A DNA stretch of 64,000 nucleotides from Chryseobacterium limigenitum (GTDB lineage: Bacteria; Bacteroidota; Bacteroidia; Flavobacteriales; Weeksellaceae). The stretch lies in the NCBI RefSeq assembly GCF_900114875.1, contig NZ_FPKW01000007.1, positions 62,001 through 126,000 of the forward strand, written 5' to 3'. A program made the position numbers and the translations under genes. Positions 51,356-59,412 of this stretch are shown in pieces; position 1 is the stretch's first letter; every line of letters begins with the position of its first letter. The notes below the pieces were generated by a model. It saw nothing but the letters and a program-made list of their open reading frames with translations, did not search any database and was not told the origin of the DNA.

Positions 51356-52252
51356 ATGAAGACAACTTTAACAATCGTTATGGCGTCTGTATTATCAAAT
51401 CTTGCTTTTGCGCAGATAGGAATTAATACGGCTGAACCAATAGCGAGCTTGGATGTAGCCGCAAAAAAGCGCGACGGATCAACGGCGGAGGGCATATTGC
51501 CTCCGAGACTTACAGGAGATCAAATGAGAGCAGGAGATGCTAAATACTCAGATTTACATGCCGGAACTATTGTTTATGCAACCGCCCCGGTAAATTCAGC
51601 AACTTCAAAAACAACGAATGTAACTTCTCCCGGACTTTATTTTTTCGATGGAAAAATCTGGCAGAAAATGATGCAGGGAGATGAAAAAACGCTGAATGCT
51701 AAAAGTTCAGGGGATATCAAAAATTCAGTAAAATCATTTGACCATAATGGATGGTATTTACTGAATGGGAGAAATATTTCTACACTTCCTATCGCAGCAC
51801 AGTCAGCTGCAACAAGTTTAGGTTTTACCGAAAGATTACCGGATGCTACAGATAGAGTGCTGAAAAGCAGAAGTGGTACCGAAATGTTGGGAAGTGAGGG
51901 CGGAGAAAATTTATTAACCCTTACACGATCAAATCTACCTAACATTAATTTTGTAGGTGTTGTAAGCGGTATCGCCGAGAGTGGTGGAGCGCACAGCCAC
52001 GCTGCAGGCCAAGGCGGTTTTCTTTTAGGAGGAACAACGGTAGGAAATAACGGATCTGGAAATTATCAGGGTAACAGCACACCTACCTCTTGGGGTGGAA
52101 TTGGTATCATGGGTAATACAGCATCTGGAGGGGCACATACACACTCTCTGGCGGGGATTGCAACCGTTCCTACAGGAGGAACCGGAGATTCTCTGGATAA
52201 CAGGTCTGCTTATTTGGTCGTAAATACGTTTATTTATTTAGGCGGAGAATAG
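51356..52252 (+). CDS. Secreted phage tail-collar-like protein
   Basis: A 298-residue protein with a signal peptide (FAQ, about residue 20) and the start IGINTAEPIASLDVAA. The middle (NGWYLLNGRNISTLP, then RLPDATDRVLKS, LTLTRSNLPNINF, GGAHSHAAG and GGAHTHSLAG) and the end YLVVNTFIYLGG are the layout of phage tail-collar/microcystin-dependent-like proteins, with HSH/HTH repeats where NHTHT usually stands. There are no other phage genes, and the signal peptide argues for a surface protein. It lies downstream of the TPR-AraC gene. Confidence 0.8.
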   Translation: MKTTLTIVMASVLSNLAFAQIGINTAEPIASLDVAAKKRDGSTAEGILPPRLTGDQMRAGDAKYSDLHAGTIVYATAPVNSATSKTTNVTSPGLYFFDGKIWQKMMQGDEKTLNAKSSGDIKNSVKSFDHNGWYLLNGRNISTLPIAAQSAATSLGFTERLPDATDRVLKSRSGTEMLGSEGGENLLTLTRSNLPNINFVGVVSGIAESGGAHSHAAGQGGFLLGGTTVGNNGSGNYQGNSTPTSWGGIGIMGNTASGGAHTHSLAGIATVPTGGTGDSLDNRSAYLVVNTFIYLGGE

Positions 52253-52278
52253 AATAATAAATTTCGTATACGATACAA

Positions 52279-52301
52279 TCGGGATGATTGCCCGGTTTTT
52301 T
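52279..52301 (+). terminator. Terminator after the tail-collar-like gene
   Basis: CGGG and CCCG arms around ATGATTG, followed by a GTTTTTT run. Confidence 0.65.
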
Positions 52302-52322
52302 CAGTCAAGTTTTTTTAAGTGC

Positions 52323-52347
52323 AAAACCGCAGAATTTCTGCGGTTTT
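52323..52347. terminator. Hairpin between convergent genes
   Basis: AAAACCGCAG pairs with CTGCGGTTTT around an AATTT centre. It lies between the tail-collar-like gene and the small lipoprotein gene ending at 52355. Confidence 0.75.
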
Positions 52348-52354
52348 GTTTTAT

Positions 52355-52558
52355 TTATTTAGTTTTTGCGGTGTCTGTTTTTACTTTCATTGTGTCGGCA
52401 GGTGCATGTTCAGAATTAGCAACCGCAGAATCTCCCATTTCATTTCTCATAGCACTTTTATCATGCTCATCTTTATATTCTTCTCTGTTTGCTTTTTTAT
52501 CTGCACAGCTTCCTAAAAAAAATAAGCCTAAAACGGCTCCTATCCATAATTTTTTCAT
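52355..52558 (-). CDS. Small lipoprotein, 67 residues
   Basis: A lipobox FLGSC with Cys at 18, then a short charged tail rich in Asp, Lys, Ala and Thr, ending ADTMKVKTDTAKTK. It is probably disordered and tethered to a membrane by lipid. It resembles the 72-residue lipoprotein 220 bases away in length, order of parts and its MK-TDT/MDT tail, so the two may be old paralogues. No function known. Confidence 0.7.
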   Translation of the reverse strand: MKKLWIGAVLGLFFLGSCADKKANREEYKDEHDKSAMRNEMGDSAVANSEHAPADTMKVKTDTAKTK

Positions 52559-52606
52559 AATAATTTATTTTAACGTTTAGTATAAATCAAATATAATGAT
52601 TAAAAA

Positions 52607-52651
52607 GATAAAAGATAAAAGATAAAAGATAAAAGATAAAAGATAAAAGAT
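52607..52651. repeat. Heptamer tandem repeat (GATAAAA)6
   Basis: Six perfect GATAAAA units and a trailing GAT in the 218-base gap between the two small lipoprotein genes, about 50 bases upstream of the start of the 52558 gene. Confidence 0.9.
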
Positions 52652-52711
52652 GTTTCCTAAACCTCAAAGCTGAGATGAGCTACAAAGTGGCGATTTAACT
52701 AAGAATAGGAT

Positions 52712-52746
52712 AAAAAAAATCCACAGAGCTTTCATCTGTGGATTTT
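52712..52746 (-). terminator. Terminator after the 72-residue lipoprotein gene
   Basis: AAAATCCACAGA pairs with TCTGTGGATTTT (12 bp) around GCTTTCA-type loop bases. The minus strand continues with TTTTT. Confidence 0.88.
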
Positions 52747-52776
52747 CCATGTTAAAGTTAGACTTTCAGTTTTACT

Positions 52777-52995
52777 TTATTTGGTTGCAGGAGCAGTAAC
52801 AGTGTCCATCTTAATCCTGATACTATCAGGATTTGTAGTTGTTGTAACCGAATCTGTAGTAGATATTGAAGATTGCATTTTATTGGTATCTACCGCAGCT
52901 GAATCGGAGCTACTTGACGACATTGATGATTCTTTAGTTCCGCAGCTCACTGCAATTATTCCTAAACCTATACTTAATAACAAAAACTTTTTCAT
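52777..52995 (-). CDS. Small lipoprotein, 72 residues
   Basis: A lipobox IIAVSC (Cys18) followed by a Ser/Thr/Asp-rich, probably unstructured tail (SSMSSSSSDSAAVDTNK, TTDSVTTTTNPDSIRIKMDT). It ends at a strong terminator. Composition and plan match the neighbouring 67-residue lipoprotein. Function unknown. Confidence 0.7.
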   Translation of the reverse strand: MKKFLLLSIGLGIIAVSCGTKESSMSSSSSDSAAVDTNKMQSSISTTDSVTTTTNPDSIRIKMDTVTAPATK

Positions 52996-53183
52996 AATAT
53001 TTATCCTTTGGTGTATGAGTAAGTATTCAATAATTATTCCGAAATAGGCTTATTAATTATTAAAATATCGATAAAACAATTTAAATTTTGTTAAAAACTC
53101 ATTAAATTTCAGAAAGTAGTGCTTCGGGTTTGTTTGATAATTTTAAGTTTTTTTCAAATCATTAATAATTACCATTAATAAAC

Positions 53184-53214
53184 AAAAAGCCCCGAAACCG
53201 AAATTCCGAGGCTG
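53184..53214 (-). terminator. Terminator after pruA
   Basis: AAGCCCCG pairs with CCGAGGCT (mismatch in the middle) across a short loop, with TTTTTG following on the minus strand. Confidence 0.75.
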
Positions 53215-53232
53215 TAAATCATTTATCTTTTA

Positions 53233-54858
53233 TTAACCAAGATATGGATATTTGTAATCTTTAGGAGAAACAAAAGTTTCTTTGATACTTCTTACAGATG
53301 TCCATCTTAGTAAGTTCATTTTAGAACCTGCTTTATCATTAGTTCCTGAAGCTCTTCCGCCACCGAAAGGCTGCTGACCAACAACTGCACCAGTTGGTTT
53401 GTCATTGATGTAGAAGTTTCCTGATGCGTTTTCTAATGCTTTGAAAGCTTCATTTACCGCATAACGATCTTGTGCAAACACAGAACCGGTTAATGAGTAA
53501 GGAGAAGAAGAGTCAACAACTTTCAACGTTTCCGCCCAGTCTTTATCTTCATAAACGAAAACAGACAGGATTGGTCCGAAGATTTCTTCAACCATACTTT
53601 CGTATTGAGGATTTGTAGTTTCGATCACTGTTGGGTTTACAAACCATCCTTTAGAATCATCAACTTGCCCGCCGATCACAACGTTTGCTTCGCTTGATGC
53701 ATTTGCTCTGTCGATGTATCCTTTACATTTTTCGAAAGAATTTTTATCGATAACTGCATTTACAAAGTTTGAAGGATCTTCCGGAGAACCGATTTTAATA
53801 GAAGCGATCTGAGTTTCCATTACTTTTTTCACATCAGCCCAAAGAGACTTAGGAATATAAGCTCTTGAAGCAGCAGAACATTTTTGCCCCTGATATTCGA
53901 AAGAACCTCTTACCAAACCTGTTGCAACAGCTTCTACGTTGGCAGAAGGGTGAGCGATAACGAAATCTTTTCCGCCAGTTTCTCCAACAATTCTTGGGTA
54001 CGTTCTGTAATTGTGAATATTATCACCAATCATTTTCCACATTCCCTGGAAAACTTTTGTAGATCCTGTAAAGTGAAGTCCTGCAAAATCTCTGTGCGCC
54101 AATACTTTCTCTGCAGTTTCTTTTCCGTCTGTAAAGATCATGTTGATAACTCCTTTTGGAAGACCAGCTTCAATAAGAACGTCCATGATTACTTTTGCAG
54201 AATAGATTTGCTTATCAGAAGGCTTCCAAACCACTACGTTTCCAAGCATTGCCATACACGTTGGCAAGTTTCCTGAAATAGCCGTAAAGTTAAACGGAGT
54301 TACCGCAAAACAGAATCCTTCTAATGGTCTGTATTCTACACGATTCCAGATTCCTGCATCAGAAACCGGCTGCTCAGAATACATTTCTGTCATAAATTCT
54401 ACGTTGAATCTCAAGAAATCGATGAACTCACAAGCTGCATCAATTTCAGCCTGATGAACATTTTTAGACTGTCCGATCATTGTAGCCGCGTTGATCACAT
54501 CCCTGTAAGGTCCTGCCAATAGATCAGCAGCTTTTAAAAAGATTGCAGCACGGTGTTCCCAACCTAGCTCATTCCATTCTTTTTTAGCAGCTAATGCAGA
54601 ATTGATGGCATCATCTACATGTTGCATTGTACCTCTGTGGTAAAAACCGAAATCATGAGCATGATCCTGAGGCGACTGAAGCTGAACTGTATCACCAGTT
54701 TTTACTTCTTTACCATCAATAACCATTGGAATTTCTATCTTCTCTGCCCACATTTTTTTGTATTGAGCGATAAGGCTTTTAACTTCTGGAGTTCCCGGTG
54801 CATAAGAATTTACCGGTTCATTTACTGCAAATGGTACTTGCGAAATTGCTTTTGACAT
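53233..54858 (-). CDS. pruA: 1-pyrroline-5-carboxylate dehydrogenase
   Basis: A 541-residue aldehyde dehydrogenase of proline catabolism, making glutamate from pyrroline-5-carboxylate with NAD+. The active-site Cys lies in FEYQGQKCSAASRAY and the Glu in VGETGGKDFVIAHPSA, and GLHFTGSTKVFQ is the cofactor-binding segment. The length and the ending (VSPKDYKYPYLG) fit the stand-alone eukaryote-like PruA of Bacteroidetes rather than the fused PutA. It is a single-gene unit with a -7 box upstream and a terminator after it; no proline dehydrogenase gene is in the window. Confidence 0.96.
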   Translation of the reverse strand: MSKAISQVPFAVNEPVNSYAPGTPEVKSLIAQYKKMWAEKIEIPMVIDGKEVKTGDTVQLQSPQDHAHDFGFYHRGTMQHVDDAINSALAAKKEWNELGWEHRAAIFLKAADLLAGPYRDVINAATMIGQSKNVHQAEIDAACEFIDFLRFNVEFMTEMYSEQPVSDAGIWNRVEYRPLEGFCFAVTPFNFTAISGNLPTCMAMLGNVVVWKPSDKQIYSAKVIMDVLIEAGLPKGVINMIFTDGKETAEKVLAHRDFAGLHFTGSTKVFQGMWKMIGDNIHNYRTYPRIVGETGGKDFVIAHPSANVEAVATGLVRGSFEYQGQKCSAASRAYIPKSLWADVKKVMETQIASIKIGSPEDPSNFVNAVIDKNSFEKCKGYIDRANASSEANVVIGGQVDDSKGWFVNPTVIETTNPQYESMVEEIFGPILSVFVYEDKDWAETLKVVDSSSPYSLTGSVFAQDRYAVNEAFKALENASGNFYINDKPTGAVVGQQPFGGGRASGTNDKAGSKMNLLRWTSVRSIKETFVSPKDYKYPYLG

Positions 54859-54893
54859 ATTACGTTGTATTATTTTTTAATTTGCTAATGATA

Positions 54894-54901
54894 CAAATTT
54901 A
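54894..54901 (-). promoter_or_regulatory. -7 box of pruA
   Basis: The minus strand reads TAAATTTG (TAnnTTTG), 35 bases before the ATG. A TTG on the minus strand at 54918-54920 may be its -33 element. Confidence 0.65.
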
Positions 54902-55293
54902 CAACTTTTATTGGTGTCAACGATAATGTGTCATGAGTGAATTTTGTTTCACAAGTAAATTGTGAAATTAAAAAATAGGTATAATAAGAATGACAAGGGT
55001 TTGAGATCTTTATTCAATTTGTCAATCATTAATTCTTACTTTGTAAGTCAAAATTAATTCTAAATCAATAGGAGGAGCCTACTTTAGTCTGCTTTTCTTT
55101 TGCATGAATAAATTGGCTTTAACCAAAACTTGAAATATTCAGTTTCAAAAACAAAAAAATAGATACCATACTTGTTATTCCCCAATAATCTAGACGTAGT
55201 TTTTCAAAGAATTATGTTGTGGGAATGTTGATTTGAGTATGTATGAAAAAATTATAGCGAATCGAATTAACCATTAACAATTCACTTTTAACG
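54902..55293. other. Gene-free region upstream of pruA
   Basis: I see no gene or structured element in these AT-rich bases, apart from a family A fragment (CCATTAACAATTCACT, 55271-55286) just after the topoisomerase stop. Confidence 0.5.
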
Positions 55294-56397
55294 CTACATT
55301 TTTTCAGTTTCCAGAATTTTCAGAACTAATTTTTCCTCCTTAGTAAGATCCGCTTTACCGTCATTTTCTTCAATCTGTTCCAATTCATCAAGATATTTTT
55401 TGATGGTATTATTCTCGTAAAGATTAATAACTAAAGGATGCACGTAGTATTTTCTGCAAACCGTACTTGTATTTCCGAGATGAGAAGCGACTATTTCTAA
55501 AGCTTCTTTTACTTTCTTTTTGTACTCGGTGTTGCTTTCTGCATAGCCGATTTCTTTAAAAGCAATTAACGCGTTCACGGTTCCCGACCAAGTTCTGAAA
55601 TCTTTTGCAGTAAAATCTTCACCGCTGATTTCTTTAATATAATCATTCACCATCCCCGAATCTATTGAATAGCGGTTATCATCTTCATCAAAAAACTGAA
55701 AAAGCTCTTTCCCCGGAATATCTTTACATTTCTGTACCAATCTCGAAAGTCTTCTGCTTTTAAGATCAATATTGTGCATGATTCCCTTTTTACCTTTAAA
55801 CGAGAAGGTCATTTTTTGCCCTTTGATTTTTACGTGTTTATCCTTTAAAGTTGTTAAACCAAAAGAGCCGTACAGCTTTTCATAAGCATTATTTCCAATA
55901 CGAATATTGGTGCGCTGCATTAAACTCACAATTAAGGCTAAAATTTTTCTCTTTTCGAAATTTCTTAAAGCTAAATCCTGTTCAATATGCAGACGAATTT
56001 CAGGTAAAGCATACCCGAACTGCAACATTCTGTAAAATTTTGTATGATTTCTCAACGCGCTCCAAAGAGGATGGTAGCGGTATTGTTTTCTTTTTTTAGC
56101 ATCAAAGCCCGTGGCCTGAAGATGTCCGTTATCCAAAGCACAGATCCAGACATTTTCCCAAGCCGGAGGAATGACCAATCCATTGATTCGTTTAATTTCT
56201 TCCTTATCCTTAATTCGTTTTCCGTCTTTAAAATAAGAGTATTTTTTACCCTTTTTTTTACGGATAATACCCGCAGATTCTGCGTCGGACGTGTAAATTA
56301 GATTTACCGCCCTTGCAGAAGCCTCCGGATCTTTCATAATTTTAACAATCTTAGAAGGTTTGAGGTGAGAAATGATGTCTAAGTCTGAATTGTCCAT
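55294..56397 (-). CDS. DNA topoisomerase IB
   Basis: A 367-residue poxvirus-type type IB topoisomerase that relaxes supercoils through a 3'-phosphotyrosine. The N-terminal DNA-binding part includes RINGLVIPPAWENVWICALD and GHLQATGFDAKKRKQYRYHP. The catalytic domain has LMQRTNIRIGNNAY, KDFRTWSGTVNAL and ASHLGNTSTVCRKYYVHP, where Tyr318 (YVHP) is the likely nucleophile. The last 40 residues are an acidic tail. The enzyme is common in environmental bacteria beside, not instead of, topoisomerase IA. Confidence 0.94.
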   Translation of the reverse strand: MDNSDLDIISHLKPSKIVKIMKDPEASARAVNLIYTSDAESAGIIRKKKGKKYSYFKDGKRIKDKEEIKRINGLVIPPAWENVWICALDNGHLQATGFDAKKRKQYRYHPLWSALRNHTKFYRMLQFGYALPEIRLHIEQDLALRNFEKRKILALIVSLMQRTNIRIGNNAYEKLYGSFGLTTLKDKHVKIKGQKMTFSFKGKKGIMHNIDLKSRRLSRLVQKCKDIPGKELFQFFDEDDNRYSIDSGMVNDYIKEISGEDFTAKDFRTWSGTVNALIAFKEIGYAESNTEYKKKVKEALEIVASHLGNTSTVCRKYYVHPLVINLYENNTIKKYLDELEQIEENDGKADLTKEEKLVLKILETEKM

Positions 56398-56410
56398 CGA
56401 AAAAATCTGG

Positions 56411-56578
56411 TTAAGAGTTCTTACCCCTAGAAAATAGCCATAAAATAATTGCTATTACGCCTACCACTACTATTATTCCCCACCACATTCCAGCTTTAAA
56501 GATTGTTTCTACTGCTTCACAGCTCGTTAGTAATAACAAACTGAATATCGTCATACTGTATAATGATATTTTTTTCAT
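56411..56578 (-). CDS. Conserved 55-residue lipoprotein/membrane peptide
   Basis: A short frame missed at a 60-residue cut-off. It begins MKKISLYSMTIFSLLLLTSC (lipobox LLTSC, Cys20), continues EAVETIFKAGMWWGIIVVVG and ends with a helix and WLFSRGKNS before TAA. From memory, similar small proteins with the FKAGMWWG core are widespread in flavobacteria and often carry wrong names; function unknown. It lies 28 bases after the DUF6526 gene and 13 before the topoisomerase gene on the same strand, so it is probably in one transcript with them. Confidence 0.8.
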   Translation of the reverse strand: MKKISLYSMTIFSLLLLTSCEAVETIFKAGMWWGIIVVVGVIAIILWLFSRGKNS

Positions 56579-56606
56579 GATAATTTATTTTTTGATGTCT
56601 ATTATT

Positions 56607-57044
56607 TTAAATTCTGTGTTGGTCTGGTCGCCAGTTTTTAATGGATCTTTTGATCTCATCTCCTGAAGTATTTTCATGTAAAGCCTTATATAAAAGGTCT
56701 TTAAATTCATCATCATAAGCAAATCTAAGTGCTGCTATCTGCCCAAAACTTAATTTTTCCTCTATTTCATCTGATCTCTGATTGAAGATCTCAAAATATC
56801 TTTGCTTAAATTCAAGCCGTACCAAACGGTTTTGCAATCCAATGGCATAATGCTGCCGAACCATGAATGCCAGATAAAAAATCAGAAAAATAACAACTGA
56901 AAATAGTTCCCAAGCCAACTTGTTCTCCTCATCATTAAAAATTTTATAGATCCCAAAACCTTCCAACAGAATTAATAATGGAAGATAAATGAAATGATGA
57001 GGTGGATAAAATTTCCTGTGATTTTTGTAATTCTGACTCTCCAT
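56607..57044 (-). CDS. DUF6526 family membrane protein
   Basis: A 145-residue protein with two N-terminal membrane helices (FIYLPLLILLEGFGIYKIF and LFSVVIFLIFYLAFMVRQH) and a soluble helical tail. The opening QNYKNHRKFYPPHHFIYLP is typical of DUF6526. The tail (RFAYDDEFKDLLYKALHENT) is conserved in the family. It leads a minus-strand group with the 55-residue lipoprotein and topoisomerase IB. Function unknown. Confidence 0.82.
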   Translation of the reverse strand: MESQNYKNHRKFYPPHHFIYLPLLILLEGFGIYKIFNDEENKLAWELFSVVIFLIFYLAFMVRQHYAIGLQNRLVRLEFKQRYFEIFNQRSDEIEEKLSFGQIAALRFAYDDEFKDLLYKALHENTSGDEIKRSIKNWRPDQHRI

Positions 57045-57487
57045 AATGTAAAATGTAGCAAGAATCTTTCCAAAAAGTTAAATTTTTAATAATAATTGAT
57101 ATTTGTGGTATCTAAATGTTATTTAATTATCTTAAATGATTGAAAGTTATTAACAATGTTATAAGCTGTTTTTGAGTAAGATAATGTATACAAAACAAGT
57201 CATTGCGAACCGAAGGTGAAGCAATCTCAAAAAAAATAACATACATTTTGTCATCCTGAAAGAATCTCAACGAATATTAAAAAAAGCTTAACAAACTTAC
57301 AGAGATCGCTTTGTCACTAAGCTCTTCGCAAGGACAAAATAATTGCTGAATAAAACGTCCTTGCGAACTTAAAAACAATCAATATTTTCTAAACAAATCT
57401 TTGCAAGCATTGCGTTTAAATAAAACAAAAAATCCATTTCCAAAACTCAAAAATTTTGTAACTTTCGATGTTTTAAAAATAAAAAAA
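57045..57487. other. Gene-free region with a family C element
   Basis: This 443-base divergent gap holds a worn family C element (57199-57335) and AT-rich DNA. A weak -7-like TAACTTTC lies 19 bases before the aminopeptidase ATG. Confidence 0.55.
57199..57335. repeat. Palindromic dispersed element, family C (worn copy)
   Basis: The left arm GTCATTGCGAACCGAAGGTG with AAGCAATCTC (30 bases), and the right arm at 57302-57335, aligns over 34 bases with the perfect copy at 61922-61955 with 7 differences. Confidence 0.7.
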
Positions 57488-59257
57488 ATGACTTCAAAGG
57501 AAAAAGTAGCTGCGCTTCGTGAAGAAATGCAGAAAAATAATGTTGATGCATTTATAGTATATTCTGCGGATCCGCATATGAGTGAATATCTGCCTGAAGA
57601 ATGGCAGGAAAGGTCTTGGTTATCGGGATTTTTAGGTTCTGCAGGTTTTGTGGTTGTTACCCAAAATAAAGCAGGACTTTGGACGGACGGAAGATATTTT
57701 ACCCAGGCAGCCATCGAATTGGACGGTTCAGGAATTGATCTTTTCAAAGACGGAATGGAAGGAACTCCAAATTATATAGACTGGATCATTTCAGAAATTC
57801 CAACAAACGGAAAAGTAGCGGTAAATGCTGTAGCAACTTCTCACGCGAACTGGGAATTGCTTTCTCAGAAATTAAATTATAAAAACATAACGATTGTTGA
57901 TCTTCCTCTTCTAAAAACCATTTGGACAGACAGAGGAACGCCTTCGAAAAATCCAATATTTGTGCATCCTGTAAAATGGGCTGGAAAGTCGGTTACAGAT
58001 AAAGTTTCTGCCATCCGCCAGAAAATGGAGGATCAGGAAGCTACAGTTCATATCATCTCAAGCCTCGATGATGTTGCTTGGACTTTAAATTTAAGAGGTA
58101 GCGATGTTGAAAGCAATCCGGTATTTTTAGGATATATCATTATCACTAAAAATGATGCGATCTTATTCACTGATCTTGAAAAATTAGAGGTTGAAGCAAG
58201 AAAACAAATGCATGAGTCTTTCGTAAAAATGATGCCTTACGAAGAGTTCTACAATCATTTGAATACTGTTAAAAACGAAACAGTCTTAGTTTCTCCAAAC
58301 AGTAATCAATCGATTTATGATGCGTTGAAATCTTACAATCAATTCATCAAAGCCCCCGTTCCCGGAAACTTAATGAAAGCTCAGAAAAACGAAACTGAAC
58401 TGGAAGGTTTCAGAAAAGTAATGGTGAGAGACGGTGTTGCGATGGTGAAATTCCTGTATTGGCTGAGACACACTGCCGGAAAAGAAGCAATGACTGAATA
58501 TTCTATCGGTGAAGTACTGAGAGGTTTCCGTGCTGAAGGTGAAAATTTTGTCGGAGAAAGTTTCGGAAGCATTGTAGGATATAAAGATAACGGTGCAATT
58601 ATGCACTATTCTGCGAAAAGGGAAGGCAGCAAGGAAGTGACGAACGACTCAAGCATTTTAGTTGATTCAGGAGGTCAGTATCTTGAGGGAACGACGGATA
58701 TTACAAGAACGTTATCTTTGGGAGCTGTTTCTGATGATTTTAAAAGAAATTCAACTTTAGTTTTACAAGGATTGATCCGTTTATCGATGGTGAAATTCCC
58801 GAAAGGAACAAAAGGAGTTCATCTTGACGCAATCGCAAGACTTCCGTTGTGGATGGAAGGGAAAGATTTCAACCACGGAACAGGTCACGGTGTGGGAAGC
58901 TTCATGAACGTTCATGAAGGTCCTCAAAACATTAGAAAAGATTTGAATCCGCAAGATCTTTTGGTCGGAATGGTTTGTTCAAACGAGCCTGGCTACTATT
59001 TAGAAGGAGATTACGGAATCCGTCATGAGAACTTGATCGCTGTAAAAGAAGCAGAAACAACCATCCACGGAACTTTCTATGAATTTGAAACATTGACGTT
59101 CTGCCCGTTCTTTAAAGATACGATCGTGAAAGAAATTCTTTCTGAACAAGAGATTGCATGGTTAAATAGCTACCACAAAACATGTGAAGAAAAGATTTCT
59201 CCATATTTGGAAGGTGAAGTTAAAGAGTGGTTCTTAGAATTGGTAAGTCCGCTTTAA
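57488..59257 (+). CDS. Xaa-Pro aminopeptidase (M24B family)
   Basis: A 589-residue cytosolic peptidase that removes an N-terminal residue before proline. The N-terminal two creatinase-like domains (RSWLSGFLGSAGFVVVT, GLWTDGRYFTQA) precede the pita-bread domain. Its five metal ligands are visible in SILVDSGGQYLEGTTDITRT (two Asp), GTGHGVGSF (His), SNEPGYY (Glu) and GIRHENL (Glu). I start at MTSKEKVAAL (57488); the frame is open for 29 more codons upstream, but they cover the promoter region and lack family sequence. A terminator follows. Confidence 0.95.
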   Translation: MTSKEKVAALREEMQKNNVDAFIVYSADPHMSEYLPEEWQERSWLSGFLGSAGFVVVTQNKAGLWTDGRYFTQAAIELDGSGIDLFKDGMEGTPNYIDWIISEIPTNGKVAVNAVATSHANWELLSQKLNYKNITIVDLPLLKTIWTDRGTPSKNPIFVHPVKWAGKSVTDKVSAIRQKMEDQEATVHIISSLDDVAWTLNLRGSDVESNPVFLGYIIITKNDAILFTDLEKLEVEARKQMHESFVKMMPYEEFYNHLNTVKNETVLVSPNSNQSIYDALKSYNQFIKAPVPGNLMKAQKNETELEGFRKVMVRDGVAMVKFLYWLRHTAGKEAMTEYSIGEVLRGFRAEGENFVGESFGSIVGYKDNGAIMHYSAKREGSKEVTNDSSILVDSGGQYLEGTTDITRTLSLGAVSDDFKRNSTLVLQGLIRLSMVKFPKGTKGVHLDAIARLPLWMEGKDFNHGTGHGVGSFMNVHEGPQNIRKDLNPQDLLVGMVCSNEPGYYLEGDYGIRHENLIAVKEAETTIHGTFYEFETLTFCPFFKDTIVKEILSEQEIAWLNSYHKTCEEKISPYLEGEVKEWFLELVSPL

Positions 59258-59308
59258 TTAATTTAAAAAAGAAAAAAATCTACTAAAAATAGATATTAGA
59301 TAAATTTT

Positions 59309-59341
59309 AAAAGCCTTGTGACTCTTGTTGCAAGGCTTTTT
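59309..59341 (+). terminator. Terminator after the aminopeptidase gene
   Basis: AAAAGCCTTG pairs with CAAGGCTTTT (10 bp) around a 12-base loop, followed by TTC and T residues. Confidence 0.85.
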
Positions 59342-59412
59342 CATATAAACAACCGTATTTTCACGGATAAATTTCTAGTGATTCCCCTGAATGGTTAAAA
59401 TGTATGGTGATC

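Noticed and set aside
51356..52252. Prophage remnant suggested by the tail-collar signature
   Set aside because: It has a signal peptide and no integrase, portal, terminase or other tail gene is near.
53884..54276. 130-codon plus-strand frame opposite pruA
   Set aside because: It is the complement of a strongly conserved dehydrogenase; no independent signals.
57379..57747. 122-codon minus-strand frame over the aminopeptidase start
   Set aside because: Lies antisense to conserved coding sequence and has no start or promoter features.
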